Source: Phytobacter massiliensis JC163
Lineage (GTDB): Bacteria > Pseudomonadota > Gammaproteobacteria > Enterobacterales > Enterobacteriaceae
Reading direction: 5' to 3'
Assembly: GCF_000321045.1 (NCBI RefSeq)
Contig: NZ_HE578950.1
Span: 1-64,000, forward strand
Length of the DNA: 64,000 bases
Part shown: positions 30,307-38,494 of the stretch, piece after piece
Numbering within the stretch: the first letter of the stretch is position 1
Layout: each line of letters starts with the position of its first letter
Notes under the pieces: model-generated
Told to the model about the DNA's origin: nothing
What the model saw: the letters and a program-made list of their open reading frames with translations, nothing else
Databases searched by the model: none
Program-made: the position numbers and the translations under genes

Positions 30307-30621
30307 ATGCTTAAAGTTCTCTGTGTATGTGGCTGCGGCCTCGGGTCGAGCTTTGCGATTGAAATGAGCGCCAAAGCGGTGCTTAAAAAATTAGAAATTC
30401 CGGCGCAGGTAGAACATACCACCGTATCAGAAGCGGGCGCGTTTAAATCCGATATGATCCTGACGCAAAAAACCTTTGCCGATATTCTGGCGGCGGATGC
30501 CAGCGAGGAGGAGATCAAGCGTATCGTCGTGTTAAACAAACTGACCGATAAAGAAGAAATCGAACAGAAAATTATCGCGTTTCTTAAACTGCATAATATG
30601 AAGGTAGCTGACCATGAATAG
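30307..30621 (+). CDS. PTS IIB component, ascorbate (UlaB/SgaB) class
   Basis: The protein is 104 aa. The N-terminal phosphocysteine loop VLCVCGCGLGSS (Cys8 probably phosphorylated) is characteristic of lactose/galactitol/ascorbate-type IIB. It takes phosphate from the IIA encoded four genes later and gives it to the sugar in IIC. SD GGAG is at 30297-30300. Its last 8 bases overlap the IIC start (ATGAATAG). Confidence 0.88.
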   Translation: MLKVLCVCGCGLGSSFAIEMSAKAVLKKLEIPAQVEHTTVSEAGAFKSDMILTQKTFADILAADASEEEIKRIVVLNKLTDKEEIEQKIIAFLKLHNMKVADHE

Positions 30622-31981
30622 CTTTGTGGAGTTTATCGTCAAAGATCTTCTCGGGCAGGCGTCGATATTAATCGCTTTTATTGCCATGCTTGGGCTGATC
30701 TTGCAGAAAAAATCGCCGGGTAAAATTGCCGAAGGGACATTTAAAACGCTGCTTGGCTTTTTAATTATGATGGCCGGGATAAATATTATTGTCGCCACAT
30801 TAACCTTCCTCAATGACATTTTTACCCACGGCTTCGGTATGAAAGGGTATATCACGGACGTAGCCGCCATTGCCGGGCTGGCCAACCGTGAGCTGGGTTC
30901 GGAAGTGGCGCTGACGCTGATGGTGATTTTTGCCGTCAATATCATTATTGCCCGTCTGACGCCGCTGAAATATATCTTCCTGACGGGCCAGGCGCTGCTG
31001 TGGATGGCGACTATCGGCGCGGTAATCGGCTACAAGTCGGGCCTGACCGGGCTGCCGCTGATTCTGACCGGCGGTATTTTTGGCGGCGTGATGGCGGTAT
31101 TGATGCCAGCGCTGGCGCAGCCGGTGGTCAGGCGCATTACCGATTCTGACGATGTGGCGCTGGGGCACTTTTGTACCATCGGCTATCTGGTGCAGGCGGC
31201 AGTGGCGAAAGTGGTGGGCAAAGGCTCCCGCTCCACCGAAGATCTGCAACTGCCGGATAACTTCAAATTCTTGCAGGACACCTATCTGGCAATGGCTGTG
31301 GTGATGGTGCCGATGTACCTGATCCCGGCGCTGGCGGCTGGCCCGGCCTATATCGCCCAGTTCTCCGGCGGCATTAACTACCTGATGTACGCCTTTATGC
31401 AATCCATTCAGTTTGTGGCCGGGGTCTTTGTGCTCTATAGCGGCGTGCGCCTGCTGCTCAACGAACTGGTGCCCGCATTCCGGGGTATTGCCATGCGCGT
31501 TGTGCCGGATGCGAAACCCGCGCTGGATTGCCCGGTGCTGTTCCCTTATGCGCCGAATGCGGTCATCGTCGGCTTCCTCGCCACCACCGTCGGCTCCATT
31601 ATCGGCATGCTGGTATTCCCGATGTTTGGTCTGGCGATGATTCTGCCCGGTCTGCTGACAAACTTTTTCGCCGGCGGTACGGCGGGCGTGTTCGGTAACG
31701 CGCTGGGCGGACGGCGCGGCGCGATCATCGGCGGCGTGGTACACGGCCTGTTTATCACCTTCCTGCCCGCCATTCTGGTGCCAATGCTGGAAAGCTACGG
31801 CTTTACCGGCGTCACGTTTAGCGACTCTGACGTCATCAGTTCCGGGCTGGTACTGGGTCATGCCTTCCAGAATAACTGGCTGTTTGTCGGCCTGTTCATT
31901 GTCTTTGTGGCCTTCATCGCCTGGTTCGTTAACGGTAAATCAGCTAAGCCTAAAGGGGAAAATATCCATGAATCTGTATAA
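30614..31981 (+). CDS. PTS IIC permease, ascorbate (UlaA/SgaT) class
   Basis: The protein is 455 aa, with about 11 hydrophobic segments. Homology to UlaA is visible in the N-terminal helix pair (GTFKTLLGFLIMMAG), GHFCTIGYLVQAA, DLQLPDNFKFLQDT, and the FPYAPNAVIVGF / GGTAGVFGNALGG C-terminal region. UlaA transports and phosphorylates L-ascorbate. Here the partner genes (a PfkA-like kinase and an aldolase) differ from the ula operon, so the sugar is probably a different one, perhaps a pentitol or hexitol. Substrate unknown. Confidence 0.88.
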   Translation: MNSFVEFIVKDLLGQASILIAFIAMLGLILQKKSPGKIAEGTFKTLLGFLIMMAGINIIVATLTFLNDIFTHGFGMKGYITDVAAIAGLANRELGSEVALTLMVIFAVNIIIARLTPLKYIFLTGQALLWMATIGAVIGYKSGLTGLPLILTGGIFGGVMAVLMPALAQPVVRRITDSDDVALGHFCTIGYLVQAAVAKVVGKGSRSTEDLQLPDNFKFLQDTYLAMAVVMVPMYLIPALAAGPAYIAQFSGGINYLMYAFMQSIQFVAGVFVLYSGVRLLLNELVPAFRGIAMRVVPDAKPALDCPVLFPYAPNAVIVGFLATTVGSIIGMLVFPMFGLAMILPGLLTNFFAGGTAGVFGNALGGRRGAIIGGVVHGLFITFLPAILVPMLESYGFTGVTFSDSDVISSGLVLGHAFQNNWLFVGLFIVFVAFIAWFVNGKSAKPKGENIHESV

Positions 31982-32810
31982 CTTTACTGCATTGCTGGAG
32001 ATTGCACGCCAGCGGAATTTTAAAGCAGTCGGATCGTTTAATTTACACTGCCTGGAGATGCTGCCCGCCTTTTTTAAAGCGGCAAAACAAACCAACAGCC
32101 CGTTAATGATTCAGATCTCTACCGGGACGGCGCAATATTTAGGGTATTCTCTGCTGGTTGATTCGGTACGCTCTTTATCGGTGAGCGAAGATGTGCCGAC
32201 CTGTCTGCATCTCGATCACTGCTCGGATATTAACGCTATCCAGACGGCAATTGACGCCGGATTCAGCTCGATCATGTATGACGGTTCGCATTTGGGTATC
32301 GATGAGAATATTGCCAATACCCGTATTGTGGTGGAAATGGCGCGGCCCCGTAATATTACCGTTGAAGGCGAACTGGGGGCGATTGGCGGTTCGGAAGACG
32401 GTAAATCCGTGGCGGCGGAGGATATCTGTTTCACCACCGTTGAAGATGCGAAACGCTTTGTCGACGAAACGCAGGTGGATATGCTGGCGGTGTCGGTGGG
32501 TACGGTGCACGGGCTGTATACCGGCAAGGCGCAGATCCAGCATCAGCGCCTGCTGGAGATAAGCCAGGCTACCGGCACGCCGCTGGTGCTGCACGGCGGC
32601 ACTGGAGTAAGCGATGACGATATACGCCGGGCGGTTACCGAAGGCATCAACAAGGTCAATGTGGGTACGGAGATGAATGTGCAGTGGGTTGACCGCTGTA
32701 AGACCACCTTTGAAAAAGGCAAGGTGAATGACAGCGTCCGCAAATTTCTCATCCCGGCCAACGATGCCGTGACCCAGGTGTTAGTAGAGAAAATGAACCT
32801 CTTTAAATAA
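31968..32810 (+). CDS. class II ketose-1,6-bisphosphate aldolase (FbaA/GatY/KbaY family)
   Basis: The protein is 280 aa. Zinc and catalytic residues are in place: HLDH at 81-84 (catalytic D83, Zn ligand H84), VEGELGAIGG at 132-141, GTVHG with H181, VLHGGTG with H209, and the phosphate-binding NVGTE at 231-235. It cleaves a ketose bisphosphate to DHAP and an aldehyde or aldose phosphate. Together with the kinase at 29315 it forms a tagatose-style branch. Its start overlaps the IIC end by 14 bases; ATG 31968 has GGGGAA upstream. Whether it uses tagatose-, fructose- or another bisphosphate cannot be told. Confidence 0.9.
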   Translation: MNLYNFTALLEIARQRNFKAVGSFNLHCLEMLPAFFKAAKQTNSPLMIQISTGTAQYLGYSLLVDSVRSLSVSEDVPTCLHLDHCSDINAIQTAIDAGFSSIMYDGSHLGIDENIANTRIVVEMARPRNITVEGELGAIGGSEDGKSVAAEDICFTTVEDAKRFVDETQVDMLAVSVGTVHGLYTGKAQIQHQRLLEISQATGTPLVLHGGTGVSDDDIRRAVTEGINKVNVGTEMNVQWVDRCKTTFEKGKVNDSVRKFLIPANDAVTQVLVEKMNLFK

Positions 32811-32873
32811 AACGCTAATCTGATTTTATTCCATAACCCTGATGCCAGGCGCGTCTCGGGGCGGGAGTGATAT

Positions 32874-33143
32874 ATGTTTCAGTCATTAAGATCGTTGTGG
32901 AAAAAAGAGAGTGCATCCGCGCAGGAATATAATGAGCAGGCGGAATTACTGGCAGCCGATATTAAAAAGCTGGAGGCCGATCTCGCCGGAGAGCCACGAA
33001 ATAGCGATATCCAAAAACAATTAATGCTGCTGTATAACCGGGCATTAAATGTCTTTGCGAAAAGCGAAACGCATCGTCACGAAGTGGACGTTTTATTTGT
33101 GCGTATTGATGAGCTACGCAATATTATTCGACGTAATATTTAG
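32874..33143 (+). CDS. small helical (coiled-coil) protein of unknown function
   Basis: The protein is 89 aa, with no recognised family. It is almost entirely predicted helix, with heptad-like charged segments (QAELLAADIKKLEADL and HEVDVLFVRIDELRNIIRR). It has no signal or membrane segment. It starts at ATG 32874 after CGGGAGTG and is located between the aldolase and the IIA gene, in the same direction and with short gaps. It is therefore part of the operon and may be an accessory or regulatory partner of the PTS. Codon use resembles its neighbours. Confidence 0.7.
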   Translation: MFQSLRSLWKKESASAQEYNEQAELLAADIKKLEADLAGEPRNSDIQKQLMLLYNRALNVFAKSETHRHEVDVLFVRIDELRNIIRRNI

Positions 33144-33152
33144 GGAGCACAG

Positions 33153-33590
33153 ATGACGATTAAAGATCTTCTCATCGAAGCCGATGCCATTCAGGTCGGG
33201 GTAACGGAAACGGACTGGCGGCAGGTCATTCGACTGGCCGCCAGGCCGCTGGTTGACGGGGGATACCTGGAGGCGCGTTACGGCGAAGCGGTTATCGACA
33301 ATACGCAGGAGTATGGCGCATGGTATGTGTTTGATGAAGGCATCGCCATGCCCCACGCCCGGCCGGAGTGTGGCGTAAAGCGGGACTGTTTCAGCCTGGT
33401 GCTGCTGGAAAAACCGATACGCTTTGCAGAGAGTGAAGCGGCGGACATTGTCATCATGTTTGGCGCCCGCGACAGTAATGCGCATATAGAAGAAGGCATC
33501 CGCGCCATTGTTAACCTGCTGGATAACGATGAAACGATGGCGGCGCTGCGGGCGGCCCGGACCCGGGAGGAGGTGATGGCGGCTTTATGA
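33153..33590 (+). CDS. PTS IIA component (UlaC/mannitol-fructose type)
   Basis: The protein is 145 aa. The phosphorylated histidine is H68 in EGIAMPHARPE, the standard motif of IIA-2 domains. It receives phosphate from HPr and passes it to the IIB at 30307. SD GGGAGCA lies ahead of the ATG. The end overlaps the following kinase gene by ATGA. Confidence 0.92.
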   Translation: MTIKDLLIEADAIQVGVTETDWRQVIRLAARPLVDGGYLEARYGEAVIDNTQEYGAWYVFDEGIAMPHARPECGVKRDCFSLVLLEKPIRFAESEAADIVIMFGARDSNAHIEEGIRAIVNLLDNDETMAALRAARTREEVMAAL

Positions 33591-34132
33591 CTACGCAATC
33601 GAAAACGGTGGTGCTGGTAAATGGCGTGCCGGCATCCGGCAAAAGTACGGTGACGCGCCAGCTGTCGGAACGGTTTTCACTGCCGTATCTGACGATAGAC
33701 GGCATTAAGGAGCCGTTTATGGCGCAGTTCAGTGAGATAGACCGCGCGTTTAATCGCAAGCTGGGCTGCGCGGCCTATGAGGTTATCTGGTCCGTGGTGC
33801 GCGATGCGCCGCCAGGGTGCCCGTTTCTTATTGACGCCTGGTTTGGCTTTCAGCCGCGGGAGACACTGGTCGATTATCTGCGACAGGCTGGCGTCGCGCG
33901 CGTGCTGGAGGTGTGGAATGCGGTGTCGTCGGATGTCGCGGTCGCCCGCTACGCACAGCGTCTTGGCGAACGCCGGGTCGGCCATCCGGGCGAGGAGTAT
34001 CTGCCGGAACTGGCTCTGCTGGCGGCAAATGCTGAGCCGATGGCGCTTGGGCCGGTTTTTCGCCTTACTCAGGGCAGCGGTGAAAACCTCAACCCACTGT
34101 TTGCCTGGCTTGAGGATCACCTGCAGGATTAA
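33587..34132 (+). CDS. P-loop kinase of unknown substrate
   Basis: The protein is 181 aa. Walker A GVPASGKST is at residues 13-21, followed by a small-molecule kinase-like (AAA_33) core. DAWFGFQPRE and an Arg-rich lid region (ARYAQRLGERR) resemble small kinases such as gluconate or chloramphenicol kinases, but no specific family match is certain. The overlap with IIA shows that it is the last gene of the PTS operon. It may phosphorylate an internalised sugar or intermediate. Confidence 0.75.
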   Translation: MTTQSKTVVLVNGVPASGKSTVTRQLSERFSLPYLTIDGIKEPFMAQFSEIDRAFNRKLGCAAYEVIWSVVRDAPPGCPFLIDAWFGFQPRETLVDYLRQAGVARVLEVWNAVSSDVAVARYAQRLGERRVGHPGEEYLPELALLAANAEPMALGPVFRLTQGSGENLNPLFAWLEDHLQD

Positions 34133-34300
34133 CCGTGTCGAAAAGCGCCCGTGGGCGCTTCAGACCGCTGACAAAGCCAACAGGAATTCATAGAACGGCG
34201 TAGCCCGGGTAAGCGTCAGCGCACCCGGGATTTTCCCCGGATGCGGCTACGCCTTATCCGGGCTACCGTCTGCATGATTAACCGTGTCGAGAAGCGCCCC
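34127..34300. repeat. REP/BIME region flanked by a 24-bp direct repeat
   Basis: A REP-type palindrome pair (GTAGCCCGGGTAAGCGTCAG at 34200 and ACGCCTTATCCGGGCTACCG at 34248) lies between two copies of GATTAACCGTGTCGAAAAGC (34127 and, with one mismatch, 34276). Each copy continues GCCC. A small hairpin AAGCGCCC/GGGCGCTT follows the first copy. The region separates the two convergent sugar operons. Confidence 0.75.
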
Positions 34301-34308
34301 GGCAGATT

Positions 34309-35007
34309 TTAATTGATGTAATAACGGATGCCGATACGGAATCGCACCTGGTCGTCGTGGTTCTGATCCTGATCCAGCCATGCCACTTCAGCATAGGGCA
34401 GCCAGTGTTTATCCAGACGATAACGCGCCACAATGCTGGGCTCCCAGTGAGTTTTCTGCCCGTTTGCGGCGTTGAAATCGTTGGTATTGACGAAGAACTC
34501 CGGGTTCAGCTGCAGCCATAGCTTTTCCGTCGCCTGATAATTAAAGTACAGGTCGAACTGGTGGCTGTCGTTATAGTCCATCTCACCGTTGTAATCGCGA
34601 TCTTTGTGGGTCATATGGTTGTAACGGTAGCGGCTGCCGATACTGAACGCTTTACTGACTTTATAATCAAGGCCCAGATAGGGGGCGAGTTTAGTTCCGT
34701 TGCTGTCTATATCGGTTAAGCCGCCGGGGGTCAGAGTCCATTTATCGTTCAGAGGCACCGGATACCAGCCCTCATATTCCTGAAAGGTGCTGCGCATTTG
34801 GTCAAAATGCTGGCCTAAATCGTACATCGCCGAAACTAAAATTCCGGCTCCGTTATCAAAAATATGGCCAGCGCCAATTTTATACTGGTTTTTTTCCGAG
34901 GCAGTGGTGTGCGCATAGCGGTTATCTACCCATGTCGCGGCAGCCAGGGAGTTCATGGTAAATAAGGTCAGCGGTAAGGCAATTGCAAAATAATTTATCT
35001 TTTTCAT
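34309..35007 (-). CDS. KdgM-family outer-membrane porin for acidic oligosaccharides
   Basis: The protein is 232 aa. A signal peptide covers residues 1-23 (ends SLAA before ATW). The remainder has the alternating pattern of a 12-strand beta-barrel and ends in an aromatic-rich strand IRYYIN, with the family's basic residues in the strands. Relatives KdgM, NanC and OmpL pass oligogalacturonates, sialic acid and related acidic sugars. It is downstream of the GH88/PTS genes on the same strand, so it is very likely the uptake pore of that operon. The ATG at 35007 was chosen because the signal peptide begins there. Confidence 0.88.
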   Translation of the reverse strand: MKKINYFAIALPLTLFTMNSLAAATWVDNRYAHTTASEKNQYKIGAGHIFDNGAGILVSAMYDLGQHFDQMRSTFQEYEGWYPVPLNDKWTLTPGGLTDIDSNGTKLAPYLGLDYKVSKAFSIGSRYRYNHMTHKDRDYNGEMDYNDSHQFDLYFNYQATEKLWLQLNPEFFVNTNDFNAANGQKTHWEPSIVARYRLDKHWLPYAEVAWLDQDQNHDDQVRFRIGIRYYIN

Positions 35008-35111
35008 GGTTGTTTCCATTTCATTTTTATGCACGTATTGACCGGCGCGTTATACGCCAGCTTATTATTTTGAAACGTTGAGGCTGTGTTATTAAATTAA
35101 GGCGATTTGCT

Positions 35112-35148
35112 GTTAAAAATAACGCCCCTCTTGTTAGGGTGAGGGGCC
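35112..35148 (-). terminator. intercistronic hairpin between PTS IID and the porin
   Basis: On the minus strand GCCCCTC - ACCCTAACAA - GAGGGGC is followed by GTTATTTTT. It is probably an attenuating terminator that lowers porin expression relative to the PTS, and it shares the CCTCACCCTAAC motif of the palindromic repeats in the rha operon. Confidence 0.6.
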
Positions 35149-35154
35149 GGTGCG

Positions 35155-35996
35155 TTAAATAATCCCAATTCCCGCCGCAGCGAAACCAAATATAATTAAA
35201 AATATAAGGATTTTATTCGGGCTCACCTTTTTATTCAGCATGCGCAGGCAAACCAGTACCAGCAGCAGCGGAATGAGTCCGACGCAAATTTTGTCGAGAA
35301 TTTCCTGTAAGACGAAAGGCTGCCCGGCAATGGTCGTTTTGAAGGTGGTGGTAAATTTCACCATGCTGGCGCTCATCGCCCCTACCATCATCAGCCCCAT
35401 TATCGCCGATGCTTTGGTCACGCAGCCAAGCAGCCCGGACTGGGTGGCTTCGGCGATATATTTCGACCCTAACCGGTAGCCCATTACCCCACCGTAATAG
35501 CGAATCAGGTAGCTGGGAATATTATAAATCAGCAGGAACAGCAGCGGCCCCAGCGGATTCCCCTGTGACGCCAGGCCAATCGCAATCCCGGTGGCGATAA
35601 TACGCAGTACGCCATAAAAGAAGGAGTCGCCGACGCCCGCGAAGGGCCCCATCAGCGCGACCTTTATCCCGTTAATGCTGGAGGTATCGAAACCAGGGTT
35701 AGCCGCGTTCTCTTTTTCCATCGACAGCGTCAGGCCCATAATAAAGGGGGCGAGATGCTGGTTGGTATTAAAGAACTGGCTGTTCCGCTTGAGGGAATCA
35801 ATATAGCCGTGCGGGTTCCCCCGATATATTTTTTCAGCAGCGGCGCCAGAATCCAGCCGTAGCTCAGCCCTTCCATACGGGTGAAGTTCATGGAACCCAG
35901 CAGCTGAAACTGGCGGAAGAATAGCTGGCGGAACATTTTCTTCTCGCTCTTGCTATCGTCGTAGGCGCTGTCCGCGCTGTTATGGATATCAGTCAT
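35155..35996 (-). pseudogene. PTS IID component, mannose class, with a frameshift
   Basis: The N-terminal part (from ATG 35996: MTDIHNSADSAYDDSKSEKK, then the family box FRQLFFRQFQLLGSMNFTR) and the C-terminal part (GLTLSMEKENAANPGFD, PFAGVGDSFFYG, then membrane helices) are in different frames. They join if the run of six A's (six T's at 35829-35834 on the plus strand) is read as seven, giving KKIYRGNPHGYIDSLKRNSQ and a protein of about 280 aa. This could be a real loss-of-function, a homopolymer sequencing error, or a -1 slippage at AAAAAA. Every other component of the system is intact. Confidence 0.8.
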
Positions 35997-36789
35997 TGAA
36001 GAACCCATCCTTATCGTCAACCGAGGTCGTCGCCGTGGTTGTCGCTTGTTTATTTGCTTTAAGCTGATTGAATTCGTTGAGGCATAACCAGACCGCTACC
36101 GAAGCGGCAATAATGGCGATACCCATAATCGGTAGCTGGAGATAAGCTGCCATCGCAAAGCCAATAAAGAAGAAGGCGGCGATATTGCGGTTCCACAACG
36201 CTTTTAAAAGAATGGCGAAGCCCAGCGCAGGCAGAATACCGCCGACTGCCGTCATCCCGCGCATTACCGTATCCGGGATGCTCTCGACCAGGCTGCGGAT
36301 AACCTCCGTGCCGAACAGAATGCCGAAGAAGGCCAGCACCGCGAACGGCACGCCGTAAAACATTGTCATACCCAGCGTAATACCGAGCGCGGCGCGATCG
36401 CGCCCCTCTTCCAACAGGGCATCGTACTTCTCCACCAGCCCGGTATAGACCAGCTTCAGCACCTGATAGACAAAGACCGCCAGCAGGCTGATGGGCAGCG
36501 CCAGCGCCACCGCGACGGCAGGTTCCGCTTTGGTCAGAATGGTGAATGCCGTCGCCAGTACCGAGCCTACCGCCAGGTCGGCAGGTACCGAGCCGCCAAT
36601 GGTGATGGTGCCAAGGAAGATAAGCTCCAGCGTGGCGCCGATGATTATTCCCTGCTGGAAATCACCCAGCACAAAGCCCACCATCGCGCCGCAAATAAGT
36701 GGACGCTCAATCAGCGGTTGGCCCAGGGTGTGGTCGGCGAACTTGGCGATATACATCACCAGCGCGACAAGTAGTGCAGACGTTAACAT
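35989..36789 (-). CDS. PTS IIC component, mannose/sorbose (AgaW-like) class
   Basis: The protein is 266 aa, with about seven hydrophobic segments. The EII-Sor family box GATLELIFLGTITIGGSVPA is present. It forms the sugar channel with IID. The stop overlaps the IID start (ATGACTGA), a normal coupling that argues the IID gene was recently functional. Confidence 0.92.
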   Translation of the reverse strand: MLTSALLVALVMYIAKFADHTLGQPLIERPLICGAMVGFVLGDFQQGIIIGATLELIFLGTITIGGSVPADLAVGSVLATAFTILTKAEPAVAVALALPISLLAVFVYQVLKLVYTGLVEKYDALLEEGRDRAALGITLGMTMFYGVPFAVLAFFGILFGTEVIRSLVESIPDTVMRGMTAVGGILPALGFAILLKALWNRNIAAFFFIGFAMAAYLQLPIMGIAIIAASVAVWLCLNEFNQLKANKQATTTATTSVDDKDGFFND

Positions 36790-36800
36790 AGCGACCTCAC

Positions 36801-37298
36801 TCAGCTGGCGGCGTTATCCAGCATCTCAATCAAATTTTTGACCGGATGGGATGGCAGGACCTGGTATTCCACGTTGACGCCGCGTTCAGCGATAGCGTGA
36901 AAATCGGCCACGTCTTCCGGCGTAACGTATACGGTGTCGCTGATACGGGTTTTGGCGGCCAGGTTATCGGTAATACGGCCAAAGTTAGCGACATTCAGCG
37001 TCTTGATAGCAGGCACCTGCTCCACCAGCCTACGGGCGTCGGCGGCGTTGTTGACGATAACCATAATCTTCATCGCCTCCGAGCGCGGATCGTTGAGCAC
37101 GTCGCCCGCATCGTTCACCGCCATGATGGCGCATTTAGCGGTGTCCGGCGCGGCCATGCGCAGCGACATTTTTTGCACCTCGTTATTCACGATCTGGTCG
37201 TTGGCGACCAGAATGCGGTTAACGCCGAGATGCTTGGTCCAGACAACCGCGACCTGTCCGTGGATTAAACGGTCATCAATTCTTATTAGCGAAATCAT
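36801..37298 (-). CDS. PTS IIB component, mannose/sorbose class
   Basis: The protein is 165 aa. The phosphorylated histidine is H14 in RIDDRLIHGQV, the mannose-family signature. It is followed 11 bases later by IIC. In the mannose class the IIB histidine phosphorylates the sugar during transport. Confidence 0.94.
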   Translation of the reverse strand: MISLIRIDDRLIHGQVAVVWTKHLGVNRILVANDQIVNNEVQKMSLRMAAPDTAKCAIMAVNDAGDVLNDPRSEAMKIMVIVNNAADARRLVEQVPAIKTLNVANFGRITDNLAAKTRISDTVYVTPEDVADFHAIAERGVNVEYQVLPSHPVKNLIEMLDNAAS

Positions 37299-37318
37299 TA
37301 CGTACTCCTGTTTTAGTT

Positions 37319-38494
37319 TTACCAGTAGGGTGTCCAGACGCGGGAAAGACGTACCAGGGCTTCAAACCAGAAAAAGTCGCCCCAGAGGTTTGGTACGTTG
37401 ATGCCCATATCGCGGCCAAAGTTATAAACGCCTTCACGCAGCAGGCCGTCTTCGTTATGCGCAAAGTAATCAGCGTGTAGATGATGCATTATCAGGCTGA
37501 TGGCATTGAGGTATGCCGGACGCAGCGGGTCGGTCAGCGGCAGCTGTTTCAGCAGCTCTGCCAGACCGCAAACGCTAATCGCGGCGGCGGAGGTGTCTCG
37601 ATACGCTTTATCCTGCGCGGTGAAGATCAGATCCCAGTAGCAGACGTAATCCTCCGGCAGGCGGTTGAGAAAATAGTGCGCCAGCTTGCGGGAGAGTTCC
37701 GGCAGCGCGGTGTCGCCAGTGTGCGCATAGCCCAGCGCGAAGCCGTAAATCCCCCACGCCTGGCCACGCGCCCAGCATGAACTGTCGCTGAACCCCTGGT
37801 GCGTGTCGCCGCGTAGCGGTTGCCCGCTGTGGATATCAAGATAAAAGGTATGGAATGTGGAGGCGTCGTCACGCACCAGATAACGCGCCGCCTGCTGCAG
37901 ATGGCGCGTGGCGGCCTGCCGGTAGTCATCGTTACCCGTTTCGTTCGCCGCCCAGAACAGCAGCGGCACATTCAGGTTGCAGTCGATAATCATCCGCCCC
38001 TGGCGCGCCGGGTCGTTCAGGTCGCCCCAGGCCTGAATGACTCCCGCGGTGGCGTTGAAGCGCCGATACAGTAGTTCCGCCGCCCGCAACGCCAGGGTAC
38101 GGGCGCGGGTGTTGCCCGTCAGCCGCCAGGCGTTAACGCAGGAGAGGAGGTATAAAAAACCAAGGTCATGGGTATCGACTTTGATCTGCTTATCGAGCCG
38201 TTCTTCAAAACTGTCGAGCAGCCCTTCCGCCACTTTGCGGTATTTGTCATCGCCGGTCACTTCCCAGGCCAGCCACAGCATTCCGGTCCAGAAACCCTCT
38301 GTCCAGTCGACCTTCTCAACGGCCGGGTAGCGGCCCTCATGGGCGCTGGCGGCGGGGAAGGTGTCCGTAAAGCGCGGCAGCATGGCGTCGATGCTGGCGA
38401 GCGTTTCGTTTATCGCTGCGTCAAGCCAGGCTTTATCCAGCACAGGCTGCGCTGTGAGGTAGCGGCTATCCAGCGTTTCAAGAATTGGGATCAC
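37319..38494 (-). CDS. ugl: unsaturated glucuronyl hydrolase (GH88)
   Basis: The protein is 391 aa, cytoplasmic (no signal). It is an (alpha/alpha)6-barrel hydrolase that hydrates and releases the unsaturated uronic acid of disaccharides made by polysaccharide lyases. The catalytic pair is D110 (VDTHDLGFLY) and D171 (MIIDCNLN). The 61-residue spacing equals that of Bacillus GL1 UGL (D88/D149) and differs from the GH105 relative YteR (D88/D143). Q233 in THQGFSD matches the UGL substrate-contact Gln. The partner PTS implies that the disaccharide arrives phosphorylated, as proposed for hyaluronan/chondroitin disaccharides in streptococci. The gene overlaps IIA by ATGA. Confidence 0.93.
   Translation of the reverse strand: MIPILETLDSRYLTAQPVLDKAWLDAAINETLASIDAMLPRFTDTFPAASAHEGRYPAVEKVDWTEGFWTGMLWLAWEVTGDDKYRKVAEGLLDSFEERLDKQIKVDTHDLGFLYLLSCVNAWRLTGNTRARTLALRAAELLYRRFNATAGVIQAWGDLNDPARQGRMIIDCNLNVPLLFWAANETGNDDYRQAATRHLQQAARYLVRDDASTFHTFYLDIHSGQPLRGDTHQGFSDSSCWARGQAWGIYGFALGYAHTGDTALPELSRKLAHYFLNRLPEDYVCYWDLIFTAQDKAYRDTSAAAISVCGLAELLKQLPLTDPLRPAYLNAISLIMHHLHADYFAHNEDGLLREGVYNFGRDMGINVPNLWGDFFWFEALVRLSRVWTPYW

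Noticed and set aside
30800-31861. 353-codon minus-strand frame over the PTS IIC gene
   Set aside because: His/Gln/Arg-rich antisense of a membrane-protein gene, a common artefact.
37319-38494. GH105 (unsaturated rhamnogalacturonyl hydrolase) assignment for the hydrolase
   Set aside because: Attractive because of the nearby rhamnose genes, but the 61-residue spacing of the two catalytic Asp matches GH88 UGL rather than GH105 YteR; kept only as a possible alternative substrate class.
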